The position numbers and the translations under genes are program-made. From Phascolarctos cinereus (lineage: Eukaryota > Chordata > Mammalia > Diprotodontia > Phascolarctidae): DNA of 64,000 nt. The notes beneath the pieces were generated by a model, which had not been told where the DNA came from, did no database searches, and saw only the letters and a list, made by a program, of their open reading frames with translations. Shown in pieces: positions 1-11,520 of this stretch. The DNA lies in the NCBI RefSeq assembly GCF_002099425.1, contig NW_018343955.1:11332001-11396000 (forward strand), in the 5' to 3' direction. Every line of letters begins with the position of its first letter. Position 1 is the stretch's first letter.

Positions 1-859
1 TAACTGGAGAAACAAACTAATCCGAAAACTAAACACTTATTGTAATAGAAGAAGAGTTATGACAACAATGAGACTCTCTCTCTTCTTTGCAGAGGTGGAG
101 GATGTGGTGTATACTGTCATATTAGGATGAAGTGTTGCTTTTTTGCTGAACTGGTTTTTCTTCCTCTTTCTTTTTAATTTTGTCACAAGGGATGGCTCTC
201 TGAGCCTTAGAGGAGGGATACATTTGTTAATGAAGATACTGTAGAAATAAAAGAAATCAATAGCAATTTAAAATGTCCAGTCTTAGCGGCTAGGGGATAA
301 GGAGATTGAAGTAGATGAGCTTTAGCTGCCCCTCCCCTCTTTCCAGCTCTAGATCTAAGACCCTGAAGACAACAAATACAAACCAAGTCAAGTTTCACAA
401 TTTCTAGAACTGTGCCTTTAAAAATTATTAATGATTGCAAGCTTTATTTTCTTTTGAGGATTCTATTCTTACTCTATTCTTAACCACACCTCAACACATC
501 TGCAGCCCTGGAGTCCTTTTATTAGTGTTTAGATGCACGCCTAGGAGCCAGGAAGAACTATATCAAAATTTTAAGATGTTTGCCACTATAGATCTGACCT
601 AAATTATTTTGTGCCACCTCCACTAGAAACTCGGATGTCAGAAGACATCCCTGATTCACCTTTCAGGTTGCTCAAATTACATGATTAACTACATGTAATA
701 TCAGATTGGTTTTTGTCTTGAACCACCTTTAAAAGGGGGTGATGAGAGAAAAACTACTGGATGAATTCAAAGCAGGCACATTCTGTCAACAGGAGTCATA
801 TTTACCTTAAGAATGCCTTTCTTAATAGGAAAATTGTCTTGTCCGACACTTGGACTGAA
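1..859. other. Unassigned AT-rich DNA
   Basis: No gene, recognisable repeat or RNA is visible here. The longest open frame is about 77 codons on the minus strand (207-440) and has no recognisable domain. Probably intergenic or intronic DNA, possibly with very old repeat debris. Confidence 0.5.
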
Positions 860-1605
860 AAAATCAATTTCATAAGTACAACACAAGAGAAGCATGGCTA
901 GCTTTTGCCTGAAGAAGATCCTGCAAGCTCAGTGTGAATTAACAGTGTGATATAGCAATAAAAAAATTTTTTTGATGTAAACTTGGGCTGCATTAAGAAA
1001 GGCTAAGTGCCTGAGATAACTTAGGATGCATTCCTGCTAAACTATGCCTTCTTCTCAAAAGGCACTTGAAACATGGTGTTCAGCTAGGAAACCATATTTT
1101 AGGAAGGATACTGGTAAACAGGCAAATTTCTAGAGAAGGGCAAACAGAATAGCAAAAGAATTTGAGATAATTCCTTAATAAGACTGCTTAAGAAAACGAG
1201 AGGGTATTTAGAGTTGAGAAGAGAAGATTTAGGAGTACACGATAGATACCCTTAAGTGTTAAAGTTTTAAGTACTTTAAGTACTAAACTTGAAGTTCTGT
1301 TACATAGAAGAGGGATTCAACTTGTTTAGCATGGCCCCAGAGGGGAGAAGCAGAAACAATAATTAAACATTATATGAGGCAAATTTAGACATATTGTGAA
1401 GAAAAACTTTCTAATGACAGAGCTATCCAAATATGGAATGGACTTTCTCAGTGGGTAGGGGGTCCCTCCTCATTTGATGCCTTTGAGTGAAGGTTGAATG
1501 ACCTCTTGTCAGGCATGCTGTAGAGAGGATTCTTGTCTAGGAATGGGCCAGAGCAGCTGGCCTTGGAATCTCCCTTTCAATTTTGAGGTTTTGTGATTCT
1601 CTGAT
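860..1605 (+). mobile_element. CR1/L3-type LINE, 3' portion
   Basis: The stretch follows the 3' end of the ancient mammalian CR1/L3 LINE. It has 'cttgggctgcattaagaaag' near 985, a 'ggccccagag' segment near 1331, 'gaaaaactttctaatgacag' near 1400, and a closing part resembling 'tctcaattttgaggttttgtgattct'-type L3 ends near 1575-1600. There is no readable frame. The copy is 5'-truncated and heavily mutated, consistent with an insertion predating the marsupial radiation. The family call is from memory of the consensus; L3 versus CR1 is not resolved. Confidence 0.75.
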
Positions 1606-4544
1606 AACTTTAAAAAACTTCTATAAAATGAGAATTCATATACATATTGTCAATGATAAAAAAGAGATAGACACACATGTTTTCCTGCCAAGAGGATGGC
1701 ATTAGGTTACAAATCAATATCAATATATTTTCTAGGCCACATTGGGCTCACATAACACGAGGTCAAGCAGGCTACTGGCTCCAAATCTCAAATGGCAGAT
1801 TAAAGAGCAGGGTAGAAGGAAGAAAGAAAAGAAATAGAGATATAGTCAGGCATGGTAGGGAGCCAGAGAGAGCTCTGTCTTCTTCCCACAACTGCTAGTC
1901 TTCTTATATCATGTGTAAAAAAGTCTGATCAAAATTAAATCAGCAATTTTGTTTTCTTTAGACAGCTATTTTAGACATTATTTGTTGTGCCTTGGGCCCC
2001 AAAGGGCTGACTAGGATATATGGCGTTAATTATTTTAAACATACACATATATCCCTTAGTCATGGACCCCTGGAGCAAGGAGAATCTTATATAAACTAGC
2101 ACCAAGAAGGGAAAGTAATCCTTGGATTTGCTGGACTATTTAGTTATTTAGATTGTTTTCATTATTGACATGGGCTATATGGACCTGGAATGTAGCACTT
2201 CTATATCCTTGCTAAATATTTGTTTATATGTCTTTAGTAAGTGTTTGTATTGTATTTAGTAAAAAAAAAGGTTTTTAAAAAGTATTTATTAATTCAATCT
2301 CTAGTTTAAAAAAATATCAGTCTCATTTATTCACTCTCTCTTGCAAATTTGCAATTGGGGTCAATGTGTACCTGGCCTAAGACATTTGAAGTAGATGCTG
2401 GATCTGGTGAGACAGACAGTGGGCTGGTGGATTGCTAGGAGAAGAGATCATAGAAGTGAAAGATGGGGGCTCTTATGTTATTGGGCTGACCTGAAATTTC
2501 CCCCCACTACTTAGTGGCACAGTAATTATAGATTCTGTCAGATAGATTTCACCAATAAGCCAAGTCTGGAGCTTGGGCTGGCCAGATAAATTTCATGGGA
2601 GAGGAACTGATGCTTAACAAAATTCTGCCTGCTTCCTTATTCTCTGGCTGTTGCTAATTGTTCAAAAGCTGGCTACTGAATTAACAAAAATGAAATTAAA
2701 TGAAGCTGAGCTAGTTGCCCATGAAGAGGAACTGGAGGGCCAATGGATGGACATTGTGACCACTCAGTTGATGGTGAGAATGGCTTCACTTCACTCCGAA
2801 AGAACAGCAAGGGTTGTCTTTCTGTAACCTCAATCTAACCTTGTGGCTATAGGAAATTCAAGTCATAAGAAAAGAATTTGGGAGAAGAGTCAAGGAAGGG
2901 GAAAGGGAGAGGGAGTAAGATTCTCCTTGTGTAAGTTCCTTAGGTTCACCTGGGACTCAGTTCCAGATTTCCCCAAAGACTGACAAGTACCACCACAAGG
3001 TGTGTTCTGAGAAGATGTGAGTTGGGAGAATTAAGGAATTCAAGAAAGGAAATAAGTCAGTTGTGTTAAATATTGACAGAAGGAGAAGGAGGCTTTATAA
3101 ACTTGGATGGTTCACTTTTGGGCAATGGGATTTTTAAAAAAAGGATGGGGATAAACAGATACTGATTTATTTGCTGAAGTTGAATTTTTAGAAAATTGAG
3201 GGAATTAACCAAATATCCCCTATTAAAGGCCATTTTGATGCCCTGCCTATACAGTGGGGAGAGAATACTTGTATCTATTGTTCCAGTAGGAATGGTGCTT
3301 GGTACCATGGCCCTCTAATGATACATTTCTTGCCTACTTTAATGGGGTTTAGAGATAGTCTAGGGAGGGTGTTGTTTATATGGAGGAACTGGGATTTCTT
3401 GATTGGCCACATAATACTGATTATCTAAACAAGAACTTTGTATCTGTGGTGATTAGCTAAGCTCTTAAGAAGTTTCTCCTTTAAGGAAGAAGTCTCTTGC
3501 TATCTTCTGTCACAGGTTACTGTTCTGGATTGGGTTGGGGGAGAGGAAAGAATGCTTTTAAGTTCGAATAAAGCTTGGTACTCTTTGATATTTACTTAAT
3601 ATCTCAAGTGGTACTGCCCTCTCAGGTGACTCACTTTAAAAGGCAGTAGGGCCTCCAGGCCCCATCAGCTCCCTAGTCCCTTGATCTCAAGAAATTTAGA
3701 AGTCGTGAATGTGGTCAAGCTCTCTCAAGTCATTCAATTCCTGCCATCTGACTAAAGGTGCCTGGGTGACAGTTCATTAGATGAATATTGAGATTCAGGC
3801 CTCAGACACCTGTTCCTCAACTCCTCCGAAGGTTGGGGGCAAAAGTGGGCCATATCTACATTCCAAGCTCTGTCAGATATCTTGGCTTTATATTTCATTT
3901 TGGGTGATGCTGCCTCCTTTTCAGGGTACAGACTAGATTTATTAACAGAAAAGCACATCCTCATTACAGTCACATAGCTCCTGGAGTGACCTTCTCCTGG
4001 GCCCACTCTTTTGATCAGACCTAAGTAGCATCAGATTACATTATTAGCCACCATATCCTACTCTTCAAAGAGCTAGATGGTTGCTCAGTGTGCTCCAATA
4101 GTCACAAAATTAGAAGCCTCCTAACACATCTCAGTTAAAGAAGAGGCAGGCAGGGACCTTTTCAAGCTACTGCCATGATGCTCCAGCTCCCTGAACAAAT
4201 TGTTAGTGTCAGCTGATGTTCCTTGAAGATAGGCTTCAAAAGCTGTTTTCCCAGCAGTCCTTGGGCAAATCAAGGACAATCTTGTGCTTGCACGTTTTTT
4301 ATTATATTGCATGATATGTGTGTCCTGAATCCTTAGCTAATTGGTTCATCTTTCTGGTATGATTCCTTTTTTGGAACTTTACACTGATGACCCTTCTTTC
4401 CATGCTATGTCTGAACTCTGAGCAAAAATCCATAGTGTACATGTGGCCAATATTCTGATAATTTCTTTCCTTGCTACTTTCTTCCCTGGCCCTGAGCCAT
4501 TCAGACCCATTCTGGGGCAACCAACAAGACCTGCCTCCACTTTG
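1606..4544. other. Unassigned intergenic or intronic stretch
   Basis: About 2.9 kb without a feature I can name. Open frames are short (at most about 84 codons) and overlap on both strands. A run of A at 2261-2270 and purine-rich patches near 2880-2920 are the only compositional features. No splice-flanked coding exon could be supported. Confidence 0.5.
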
Positions 4545-4930
4545 CACACCTGCCATTTCTTTACCTTTTTCCTTGTGCCAGGCCACTGGATTTAGGTTTA
4601 TACAACTTGACTTGAAATCCCAATTTTGCCACTTATTAACTGTGTTACCCTGCACACGTCACTTAACCTTGTTTGCCTCAGTTTCCTTATCCATAAAATG
4701 AGCTGGAGAAGAAAATGACAAACTACTCCAGTGTCTTTGCCAAGAAAACCCAAATTGGGGTCCCAAAGAGTTAAACATGACTGAAATGACTGAACAACAA
4801 CAACAAAAACTGTGAGACCTTTGGTATATCGATGAACCTGTCAGAGCCTCATTTAACTCATCTGTAAAATGAGAGGTCATAAGTAGATGGCTTTTACAGT
4901 CCCTTTCAGCTCTAGATATATGACCCAAGA
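4545..4930 (+). mobile_element. MIR fragment containing a Mar1-like SINE
   Basis: The outer pieces read like a MIR or its marsupial relative. At the left is 'cacttattaactgtgt'; after 4810 come 'ctcatctgtaaaatgagag' style text and 'ccctttcagctctagatat'. Between them, about 4630-4808, is the 3' half of the long-tailed SINE: 'cctcagtttccttatcc', 'ctttgccaagaaaacccaaa', and the tail 'tgactgaacaacaacaacaa'. This looks like a SINE placed inside an older MIR, or recombination between two related core-SINEs. Boundaries are approximate. Confidence 0.7.
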
Positions 4931-4989
4931 TTCTGTCTTGGGAGGAAGATCACATTGCCAGTCATTACCTGAAGGAGGTAGCATTTGAG

Positions 4990-5275
4990 GTGGGCTTTAA
5001 ATGATGGCAGCTAGGCACAGTGGATAAAGTGCTGGGCCTGGAGTCAAGAAGACCAGTGTTCAGATCAAGTCTCAGACACTTAATAGCTCTGTGACCTTGG
5101 GCAAATCACTTAACCTGTATTTGACTCAGTTTTCTCAGCTGTAAAATGGGGATAATAATAGCACCTGCCTCCCAGAGTTGTGAAAAATAAATGAGATAGT
5201 ATTTGTACAGTACCTCATGCATAGTAGATGCTAGGTAAATGATAGCCTTTACTATTATTATTGGTAGCAGCAGCA
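4990..5275 (+). mobile_element. MIR / CORE-SINE, near full length
   Basis: It starts with 'ggcagctaggcacagtgg' and carries the B-box-like segment after 'gaccagtgttcagatcaag'. The core follows ('gtgaccttgggcaaatcac', 'cagctgtaaaatggggataa'), and it ends with the L2-like MIR tail ('atagtagatgctaggtaaat', then ATT repeats). The tRNA-derived head, core and tail are in the expected order over about 285 bp. Confidence 0.85.
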
Positions 5276-5873
5276 GTAGTAGAAATAGTAGTAAAGGGTT
5301 AATGGTCAAGGGAGACATTTCAAACACAGGAAACAGTGGTAATAAAGACAGAGGAATTAGAGTTCTGACCATGTTTGGGGGGCCGAGAGTTGTCCTATTT
5401 GAATAGAGCATAGAGTGAAGGAAGGGAATAGTTTGTGATCATTCCATAGCTTTTGCCCACTTTAAAGTTAATCCATCCAATGCGTTATAAAGTAAGATGG
5501 CTTATAAGGAGACTACTGCAATTGTCTAGGTGGATGGTAATGTGGTCCTATACTATGATGGTGGCAGTGCAAACAGAGAAGAGGGGACCACAATTATTGA
5601 ACTGGAGTGACATGATATTTCCTTGAACAACTATATATTTATATACTATGTATTTATGTAGTATATATTCATATACTATATATTTATCTCTCATTTATAT
5701 ACATATATGTATGTATAATAGTAATATAATATAATAATTATTGACATATATAATTATATATTATAATAAACATATATAAAACATAAACACATATACGTAT
5801 ATGTATAAGAAGAGACAGATTACAAAAGGATATCTCCTTGTTGGGTGAACTATTACATCAGCTAAGAAGTTGA

Positions 5874-5877
<4 letters not shown>
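5276..5877. other. Unassigned, becoming strongly AT-rich
   Basis: 5,276-5,630 holds nothing recognisable. From about 5,640 to 5,800 the sequence turns into degenerate TATAC/TATAT repeats that lead into the dinucleotide tract that follows. Confidence 0.55.
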
Positions 5878-5933
<56 letters not shown>

Positions 5934-5996
5934 TATAAAATATAATATATATATATATAAAATATATATAAAATATTATATATATATAAAATATTT

Positions 5997-6066
<70 letters not shown>

Positions 6067-6073
6067 ATATGTA
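5878..6073. repeat. Compound (TA)n-(TG)n microsatellite
   Basis: A pure TA tract of about 49 bp starts at 5,878. It passes into interrupted TATAAAA blocks and more TA up to about 6,020. An almost pure TG tract (about 6,022-6,062) and a few TATG units follow. Such tracts can extrude cruciforms (TA) or form Z-DNA (TG). They also create an artificial 300-codon minus-strand open frame of Tyr-Ile and Thr-His repeats. Confidence 0.97.
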
Positions 6074-6906
6074 TATATGTCGCCAGGGTTTGGGGAGGCT
6101 AATTCTTCCATAGGCTGAGAATGAAAGTTTTCAAAGCCTAGATACATGAGGTTCCCTGCAAAGTAATCCCAAACAGACAGAGCTCTTCCTTTCCTAAGAC
6201 AGACTGAGAGACTTTTGCAGGAAACTGAATGGGGATAGAAATGCAAGGCTGGGAGAAGATGAAAAATATATAATTCAAGAGAAGAGTTCCAGAAGGCCCA
6301 GAGGTCAGGTTGTCTTGAGTAATGCTGTAGCCATTGCCACAGCAGGAACCCAATTCCTATCCGCTGTTCATATAGGATGGTAGCAATGGGGTAGATGAAA
6401 AGCTGGCTGGGAGGTAGAACTGGATGCCAGATGACAGCATTTGGACTTTTGTTTCCATTTGTATTCATATTTGCATGCTGGAGAAACAAGTCTGATATTG
6501 AGCCAGCTTGAGCTCTGCTTTGGCTGTCATTCACCAAGGCAGATGGGGCGGCTAAGGCTGGAGAAAAGGACTGTCCGATCAGTGTTGAACCTTTCTTTGA
6601 CCAGTAATCTATGCCTATAGGGAAACCACCTTCCCTCCTTTTCCCCTCCCTTCCCTGCTGAGAAGTCATAAGTAAAATGCAAAATTATCTTTCTTCTTGC
6701 TGTACTAAAGGTAGATAATTTAGATAAAGATAAAATGATCCTGATCTGATCATGTGCTTCATAACCCATTAAGGGGGAGACAGAAAATGGAAAGTGAATG
6801 GCACACTATAGTGAGAGATTAGGAAAAAAAAAAGACAGTGATTCCAAATGTTGGTCCAAAATGCCAGGATTCTGTTCAGGCATAGGGCAAAGCAAATCTT
6901 ATGGTT
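6074..6906. other. Unassigned stretch
   Basis: No repeat family or gene recognised. The minus-strand open frame that crosses this region starts near 6,669, but its protein has no domain and runs straight into the microsatellite, so it is not taken as a gene. Confidence 0.5.
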
Positions 6907-7060
6907 ATTGATTTTTTTTTTTTGTGAGAGCAATTGGGGTTAAGTGACTTGCTCAGAGACACACAGGCTAGTGAGTGTTATATGTCCAAAGCTGGATTTG
7001 AACTCAGGTCCTCTTGACTCCAGGGCTGGTGCTCTATCCACTGTGCCACCTAGCTGCCCC
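6907..7060 (-). mobile_element. Short tRNA-derived SINE (WSINE1-like)
   Basis: The minus-strand copy shows a poly-T (its A tail) at 6,909-6,922, then 'caattggggttaagtgactt', 'gatttgaactcaggtcctc' (B box in reverse) and 'ccacctagctgcccc', the reverse of the SINE head. It is about 150 bp and essentially full length, fairly young by its match to other copies in the window. Confidence 0.88.
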
Positions 7061-7133
7061 TTGTGTTTTTTTTTAATAAACTTCCCAAAGTATGTAGAGG
7101 GAAGTATGTAGTACGTATGTATGTAATAGTATG

Positions 7134-7262
7134 TAGAAAGGAAGGGAAAGGGAGGGAAGAGAAGGGAAAGGAAGGAGGGAGAGAGGAAGAAAGAAAGGAA
7201 GGAAGGAAGGAAGGAAGGAAGGAAGGAAGGAAGGAAGGAAGGAAGGAAGGAAGGAAGGAAAG
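7134..7262. repeat. GGAA/GGGAA purine-rich microsatellite
   Basis: Interrupted AAGGGA/GGAAG units lead into an uninterrupted (GGAA)n array from about 7,193 to 7,260, roughly 17 units. The plus strand is almost all purine, so triplex or H-DNA is possible. The open frames across it (Lys-Glu-Gly-Arg one way, Leu-Pro-Ser-Phe the other) are artefacts. Confidence 0.97.
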
Positions 7263-7314
7263 AGCTGCATTACCCAACTGGCTAGTTCTAGTGGGGCAGC
7301 ACAGACTATTTACA

Positions 7315-7560
7315 GGTTGGTTGTCCTTTGTTCTTGAAGGGGATCATGACATCAGGCAGATGATGCCATGACTTGCAAGTGAATTGGATTTGAGTGAGGG
7401 AGGGCTGTGCAAAGTCACCAGTCTCACTTTCTCCTCTGAAGCCTTCTGGGTTCAGTGGCCAGATATAGATCAGGATGACTGGAGATGGCTCCCTTTCTCT
7501 AGGTAAGAAGTAAGCCAGTCGTGCTACCCTGTTGAAGGGGGATGGGTTCTTTTGGGTCAT
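7315..7560 (+). mobile_element. Unnamed interspersed repeat, copy 1
   Basis: This segment shares long stretches with 28,598-28,790. Shared text includes 'ttcttgaagggg/aggacc', 'gagggctgtgcaaagtcacc', 'ctcactttctcctc' and 'tcaggatgactggagatggc'. It is therefore a dispersed repeat. I recall similar sequence as widespread in marsupials but cannot name its class. The minus-strand open frame at 7,306-7,575 lies inside it and is not a gene. Confidence 0.7.
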
Positions 7561-8572
7561 ATTGTTTTCCTCCATTGTTTATCCTCTCATACATTCACAG
7601 ACAGATCTTTTGGTAGAGGAGGGGGCTCAGGGTTGTAACTTAGAGAATAGATACAGCCTAGTGGGAAGAAAAAAGTGAGTAACTGGGAATATCTGAAATA
7701 CTCACATGCCAAAATCCAAGGCCAAAGGAGGGAGTGAGTAACCCTTACTCTTTCTATTCAACCCTCACAGACAACTGGCTTCATATGGATGCTGTGGTAT
7801 GTGTAGCAATGTCTAACATATTCATTCCATGTTCTTGTTAATTTCATCCCTATATAGGCCCAATAGTTCCAAACTGTACTATTTCATGAGGATGGGGTTT
7901 TGCTCAGTCATTTTGCAGCAATATAGCACAATCCTTTTGAAGATCTACTTGTATCTTGACTGTTTACTTAAATTTGTCATGTGTTTTTTTAGACTGCCCT
8001 CAGGGATCACCCCCATAGTGATATCTGTAGGAGGATTCTTTTTCTTTTTTTAATAAATTAATATGATTAAGTCTTTCTTTACCGCTTTCCAGTGAGACCA
8101 CCTCCACGGGGCCCAAAGCTTCTTCTTTTTAACTCCTCACTGAGTATAAAATCAGAGTACATTAGAGACTTAAAAGCTAACTAATCAAATGATTCAAATT
8201 AATAGGGGTTTGTTGGTCTTAAAGTTTATTTTATTTTTGATGATTTGCCCCAAGAAATCATCTCTATAGCAATGTTCCTTCCCTTGGATTGTCACAACCT
8301 TACCAGGGCTTGTCACAGTCTACATTAAAGTAATGGGTACAGATAACTGAATTTTCATTATGTGAAGCCAACAAAATTTACTTGTCTTAAATGGACATCA
8401 GAGATCAGAAAGTTTCCTTGCAGTGACTGAGAGTTGGGAGTTTAAAAGCAGAACTCCCGAAGTGCTCCTTACAGACTGTGCTTTAAAGGAGACCACAACT
8501 GCGAACACCTAAAAATGCTTACAATGTTTGAGTTTCATCAGGTTGTGAAACATAAAGGATCTTAATTCATAG
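7561..8572. other. Unassigned stretch
   Basis: No recognisable gene or repeat. One plus-strand frame of 74 codons (7,829-8,053) ends in a poly-Phe run and shows no domain. Confidence 0.5.
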
Positions 8573-8745
8573 AATGTCAAAGCTGGAAGGACCCCAAAAG
8601 CTCATTTTTTTTTTTAGCTGAGGGAACTAACTCTCAGAGTGGTGAAGATACTTGCCCAGTGGTCTACAGGAAAGGAAATAGGCTATCATGATTTATACCC
8701 AGGTCCTCTGACTCCAACTCCAGTACCTCTTCCACCAAACAGAAG
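8573..8745 (-). mobile_element. MIR-related SINE, reverse
   Basis: Reverse-strand MIR-like sequence: 'agaatgtcaaagctggaagg', 'gctgagggaactaactctc', 'acttgcccagtggtc', 'cccaggtcctctgactcc'. This is the marsupial form in which the MIR core is followed by a 'gagctggaaggg' extension. It is old and diverged. Confidence 0.72.
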
Positions 8746-9325
8746 TGCTTGTCCAGTCACTGGGCTGTGTGTGCATGGGTGTGTATGATTGCGTGGTTAA
8801 TTGAAAACAGAATCAATTAAGCAAAACCTTGAAACTGAATGCCATGTAATTATAATACTTGAGCTTAGCCCTGGAAAAGAAAAACCAAAACTCTTCAATC
8901 CCTTCTTAGAAAAGATGGGGCACTATAGGAATGGAACATTACACATACTATCAGATTCAGTTGATGTGTTGATCAATTTTTCTCTACTGCCTTTTCTCTT
9001 TTTTTTTTAAAGCTTTCTTACAAAGAATGGCTCTCTAGGGAAGACAGAAAGAGGGATATAGTTGGGAATGAAAGTAATATACAAATGGAAAGTTACCAAT
9101 ATAATGATGATTATATAAGCAATCTGAACATTGCATTCTTCCTAAAGACAATGGAGGTTTCTCAGTAGTTAAAGGGCTGATTCCCAGGGAAAGACTAACA
9201 CAAACCTATTGAAAAGGAAACATGAAGCCATCTTCTCTTGTTCACTGTTTAAGACAAATGAGTTTAGTAATGATTGACATAAAGGCAGTTTTAGGTATTA
9301 CAGTAGATGCATCTTGTAACTATAG
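8746..9325. other. Unassigned stretch
   Basis: Nothing recognised. It contains a short TG-rich patch (8,765-8,790) and a T run at 9,000-9,008. Confidence 0.5.
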
Positions 9326-9493
9326 GTTTTTGTTTGTTTGTTTGTCTTTTTGGCTAGGCAATGGGGTTAAGTGACTTGCCCAGGGTCACACAGCTAAGCT
9401 AGTAAGTGTTATGTGTTTGAGGCCAGATTTGAACTCAAGGTCCTTCTGAATTCAGGGCTGGTGCTCTATCCACTGCACCACCAAGCTGCTCCA
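9326..9493 (-). mobile_element. Short tRNA-derived SINE (WSINE1-like)
   Basis: The tail is a TTTG-repeat A-tail complement at 9,327-9,345, followed by 'ggcaatggggttaagtgact', 'cccagggtcacacagctaag', 'gatttgaactcaaggtcct' and the reversed head 'caccaccaagctgct'. Nearly full length, with a small internal duplication around the 'agctaagctag' part. Confidence 0.87.
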
Positions 9494-10264
9494 ATAATAG
9501 CTTTCTTAAAGTATAATCCTAGCAGAGGACATCCGATGTTGTGTAGTAGCTGGCAAGATCATCATAGGCAAAAATGTATCGGTTCCAAGGCTAAAAGTGA
9601 ACTTACTTGTATTCTTAAGGGGAAAGGAAATATCAGATGTTTATTTGGTTACAGAATTTTTTTTTGTACTTTATTTCCTGTTGTGTTGAGTATTTTGCTT
9701 CAACAGTATTTGCCAGTGGACTGAAATTGTTTAAAACATGACTTGGCATCTTTGTCAAATCTGCAGGCTTCCATTTTTCCAAGACTGTACCATGCATCTA
9801 GTTTCTATATAGTATCAGTGTGCAAGCTATAAATATTGGACTGTGCCAATAGTTTCTGGTTTGGAAGATGGTCCTGAACTGTGATCATTGATAAGGGCCT
9901 TCAAGATGTTTCAGAGTCTGAACAGATGGAGGCCACTGGGGAAAATGTCCAAGAAGTTGAGAAAGTTTCTAGTTGTATATGGAGATTAGAAAAGGTATTT
10001 CAGAAAGTGTTTATTAAAGGTGTAGGGATTATAAAGATCATGAGCCATCCTGGGCTTACTTAAGTGCTCAAAGGGACCTTAGATTATGAACTATTTGCAG
10101 CAATTGTGGCTTTCTGAAAACAAGACCAACTAACAAATTAATTCTTCATTGATAAAATTGATCAGCAAAGAAGAAAGATAAAACAGTAGGATCAATTGTC
10201 AAAAAAGAAAAAGGTATTTCAGTAGACCTCTTAATCGAAGCATTAATTAACTGGAGCTATTACT
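9494..10264. other. Unassigned stretch
   Basis: No named feature. A 60-codon plus frame at 9,881-10,063 and a 103-codon frame that begins in the preceding SINE (9,413-9,724) have no domain support. Confidence 0.5.
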
Positions 10265-10375
10265 AATTCAATCTTCAATCAATCAACAAGCATACCTTAA
10301 GACCCTGTTATGTGCCAGGCACTATAGTAGGTACCATGGCTTTAAAGGAAAAAAATGGGAGAAAGGTGCCAAGAA
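10265..10375 (-). mobile_element. L2 3' end, reverse
   Basis: Reverse of the L2 LINE 3' terminus: 'aatcaatcaacaagcatacc', 'ctgttatgtgccaggcacta', 'taggtaccatgg'. It is a short 3' scrap of the kind typical for L2. Confidence 0.75.
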
Positions 10376-10839
10376 TAACACCAGTTTAGACTGCCAATAC
10401 AAATTAATTCAATTGTTGGTAGTCTAATGGTGAGGTCCTTGCATTGTTCACCATCTAGAATTGTGATTCCCTTTGAATTCTTAATGTTTATTTATTTATT
10501 TTTCTCACTTAGTGCATCTACAATTGATGTTAAAGTAATTCTTGAGTATTTCAGCATGAAGGTGGTAGGACAAGATCCTGAACTGGCTTTCAGTCCAAAG
10601 TATCTCATACTCCTTATCTTGCCTCATCTTCCTCAAGTGACGGCAGAAGATCAAAGCTTTCTACCCCTGAACCATTAATGAAGTTCAGCACCTTTGCCAA
10701 AGTTTCTTGATGGAAAATAATTATGATATATAGGCATTAAATTTCTGCATAATCCACAGGCCTTTGGCCTCATTTTTTCTTATTCCTGAATATTTTCCAC
10801 ATTTCTTTCTCTATTCTCTCCTCCTGGCAAGATATATGG
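10376..10839. other. Unassigned stretch
   Basis: Nothing recognised. The plus frame of 83 codons at 10,427-10,678 is low-complexity hydrophobic and has no recognised domain. Confidence 0.5.
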
Positions 10840-11520
10840 AAAGCGTTAAGGAGCTAGTCAAAAGGCTTTGGACAAGGTGACCTCCAAACATCACAAAAAA
10901 TAAAATTGTCTATAACCTAACAGGTAGCTACGGGTTACAAATGTAGAAGTAATTTTGAAATTACTTTTCTGTGTATAGTCAGACCATCATTTTGTGAGGA
11001 CTGAGATCAAAATGAACAATAAATTCAAAGGAAAGATAAAGATGGAAAGAAAGTACTTTATACACTTATAACAGCTCCTACCTGTCATACTCAGGCAAGC
11101 TATTGATGGCCCCAAGTGTGAAAGAGAATGAACAAGAGACATTTCAGCATGGACAATCACCATTTCCTAAGGAAGCTTAATTATATATCAATCATCACAA
11201 TTAAGAGGCCAAAACAGCCCAGCAAAAACCTTATCCAACAAATAACTGATTCTCCTTGCTAAGCAGAGAATTCCAGCAGCCAGGGCTACCACTGATTAAC
11301 ATCATAACGTTATTTGCTTTATGGAGAAGCTTGGTTAAAGACTGTGAGCAGTATCAGTTCCTCGTAGCTAGAAGCTGTGTAGTGAAGAAGGAGTTTGCAA
11401 AAAGCTTGATATACACCCCAGTTAAGCCACATCATCTCAAGAGTATTAAAGATGAAACTGGAAGGAGAATAACTGGACAAAAAACCCCCCCAAAAAACCA
11501 AAGGCTCTCCCCCAAATAGG
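10840..11520 (+). mobile_element. Possible decayed LINE coding remnant (RTE-like)
   Basis: Near 10,978-11,055 the plus strand reads S-D-H-H followed by F-V-R-T-E-I-K-M and a run of basic residues. This resembles the end of an apurinic endonuclease domain in BovB/RTE-type LINEs ('SDHRLVR' motif). Further on, at 11,430-11,480, 'KSIKDETGRRI' resembles the endonuclease-to-RT linker of the same kind of LINE. The two segments are in the right order and about 400 bp apart. The call is tentative; no intact frame is left. Confidence 0.4.

Noticed and set aside
3752-4655. A cluster of minus-strand frames (63-117 codons)
   Set aside because: No domain, no consistent frame or exon boundaries, and the rightmost one overlaps MIR/SINE sequence.
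5761-6669. A minus-strand open frame of about 300 codons, the longest in the window
   Set aside because: Roughly a third of it is Tyr-Ile and Thr-His repeats translated from the TA/TG microsatellite, and the rest has no domain. The frame is open because dinucleotide repeats lack stops in that frame.
7050-7371. Overlapping frames rich in Lys-Glu-Gly-Arg (plus) and Leu-Pro-Ser-Phe (minus)
   Set aside because: They are translations of the (GGAA)n array and its complement.
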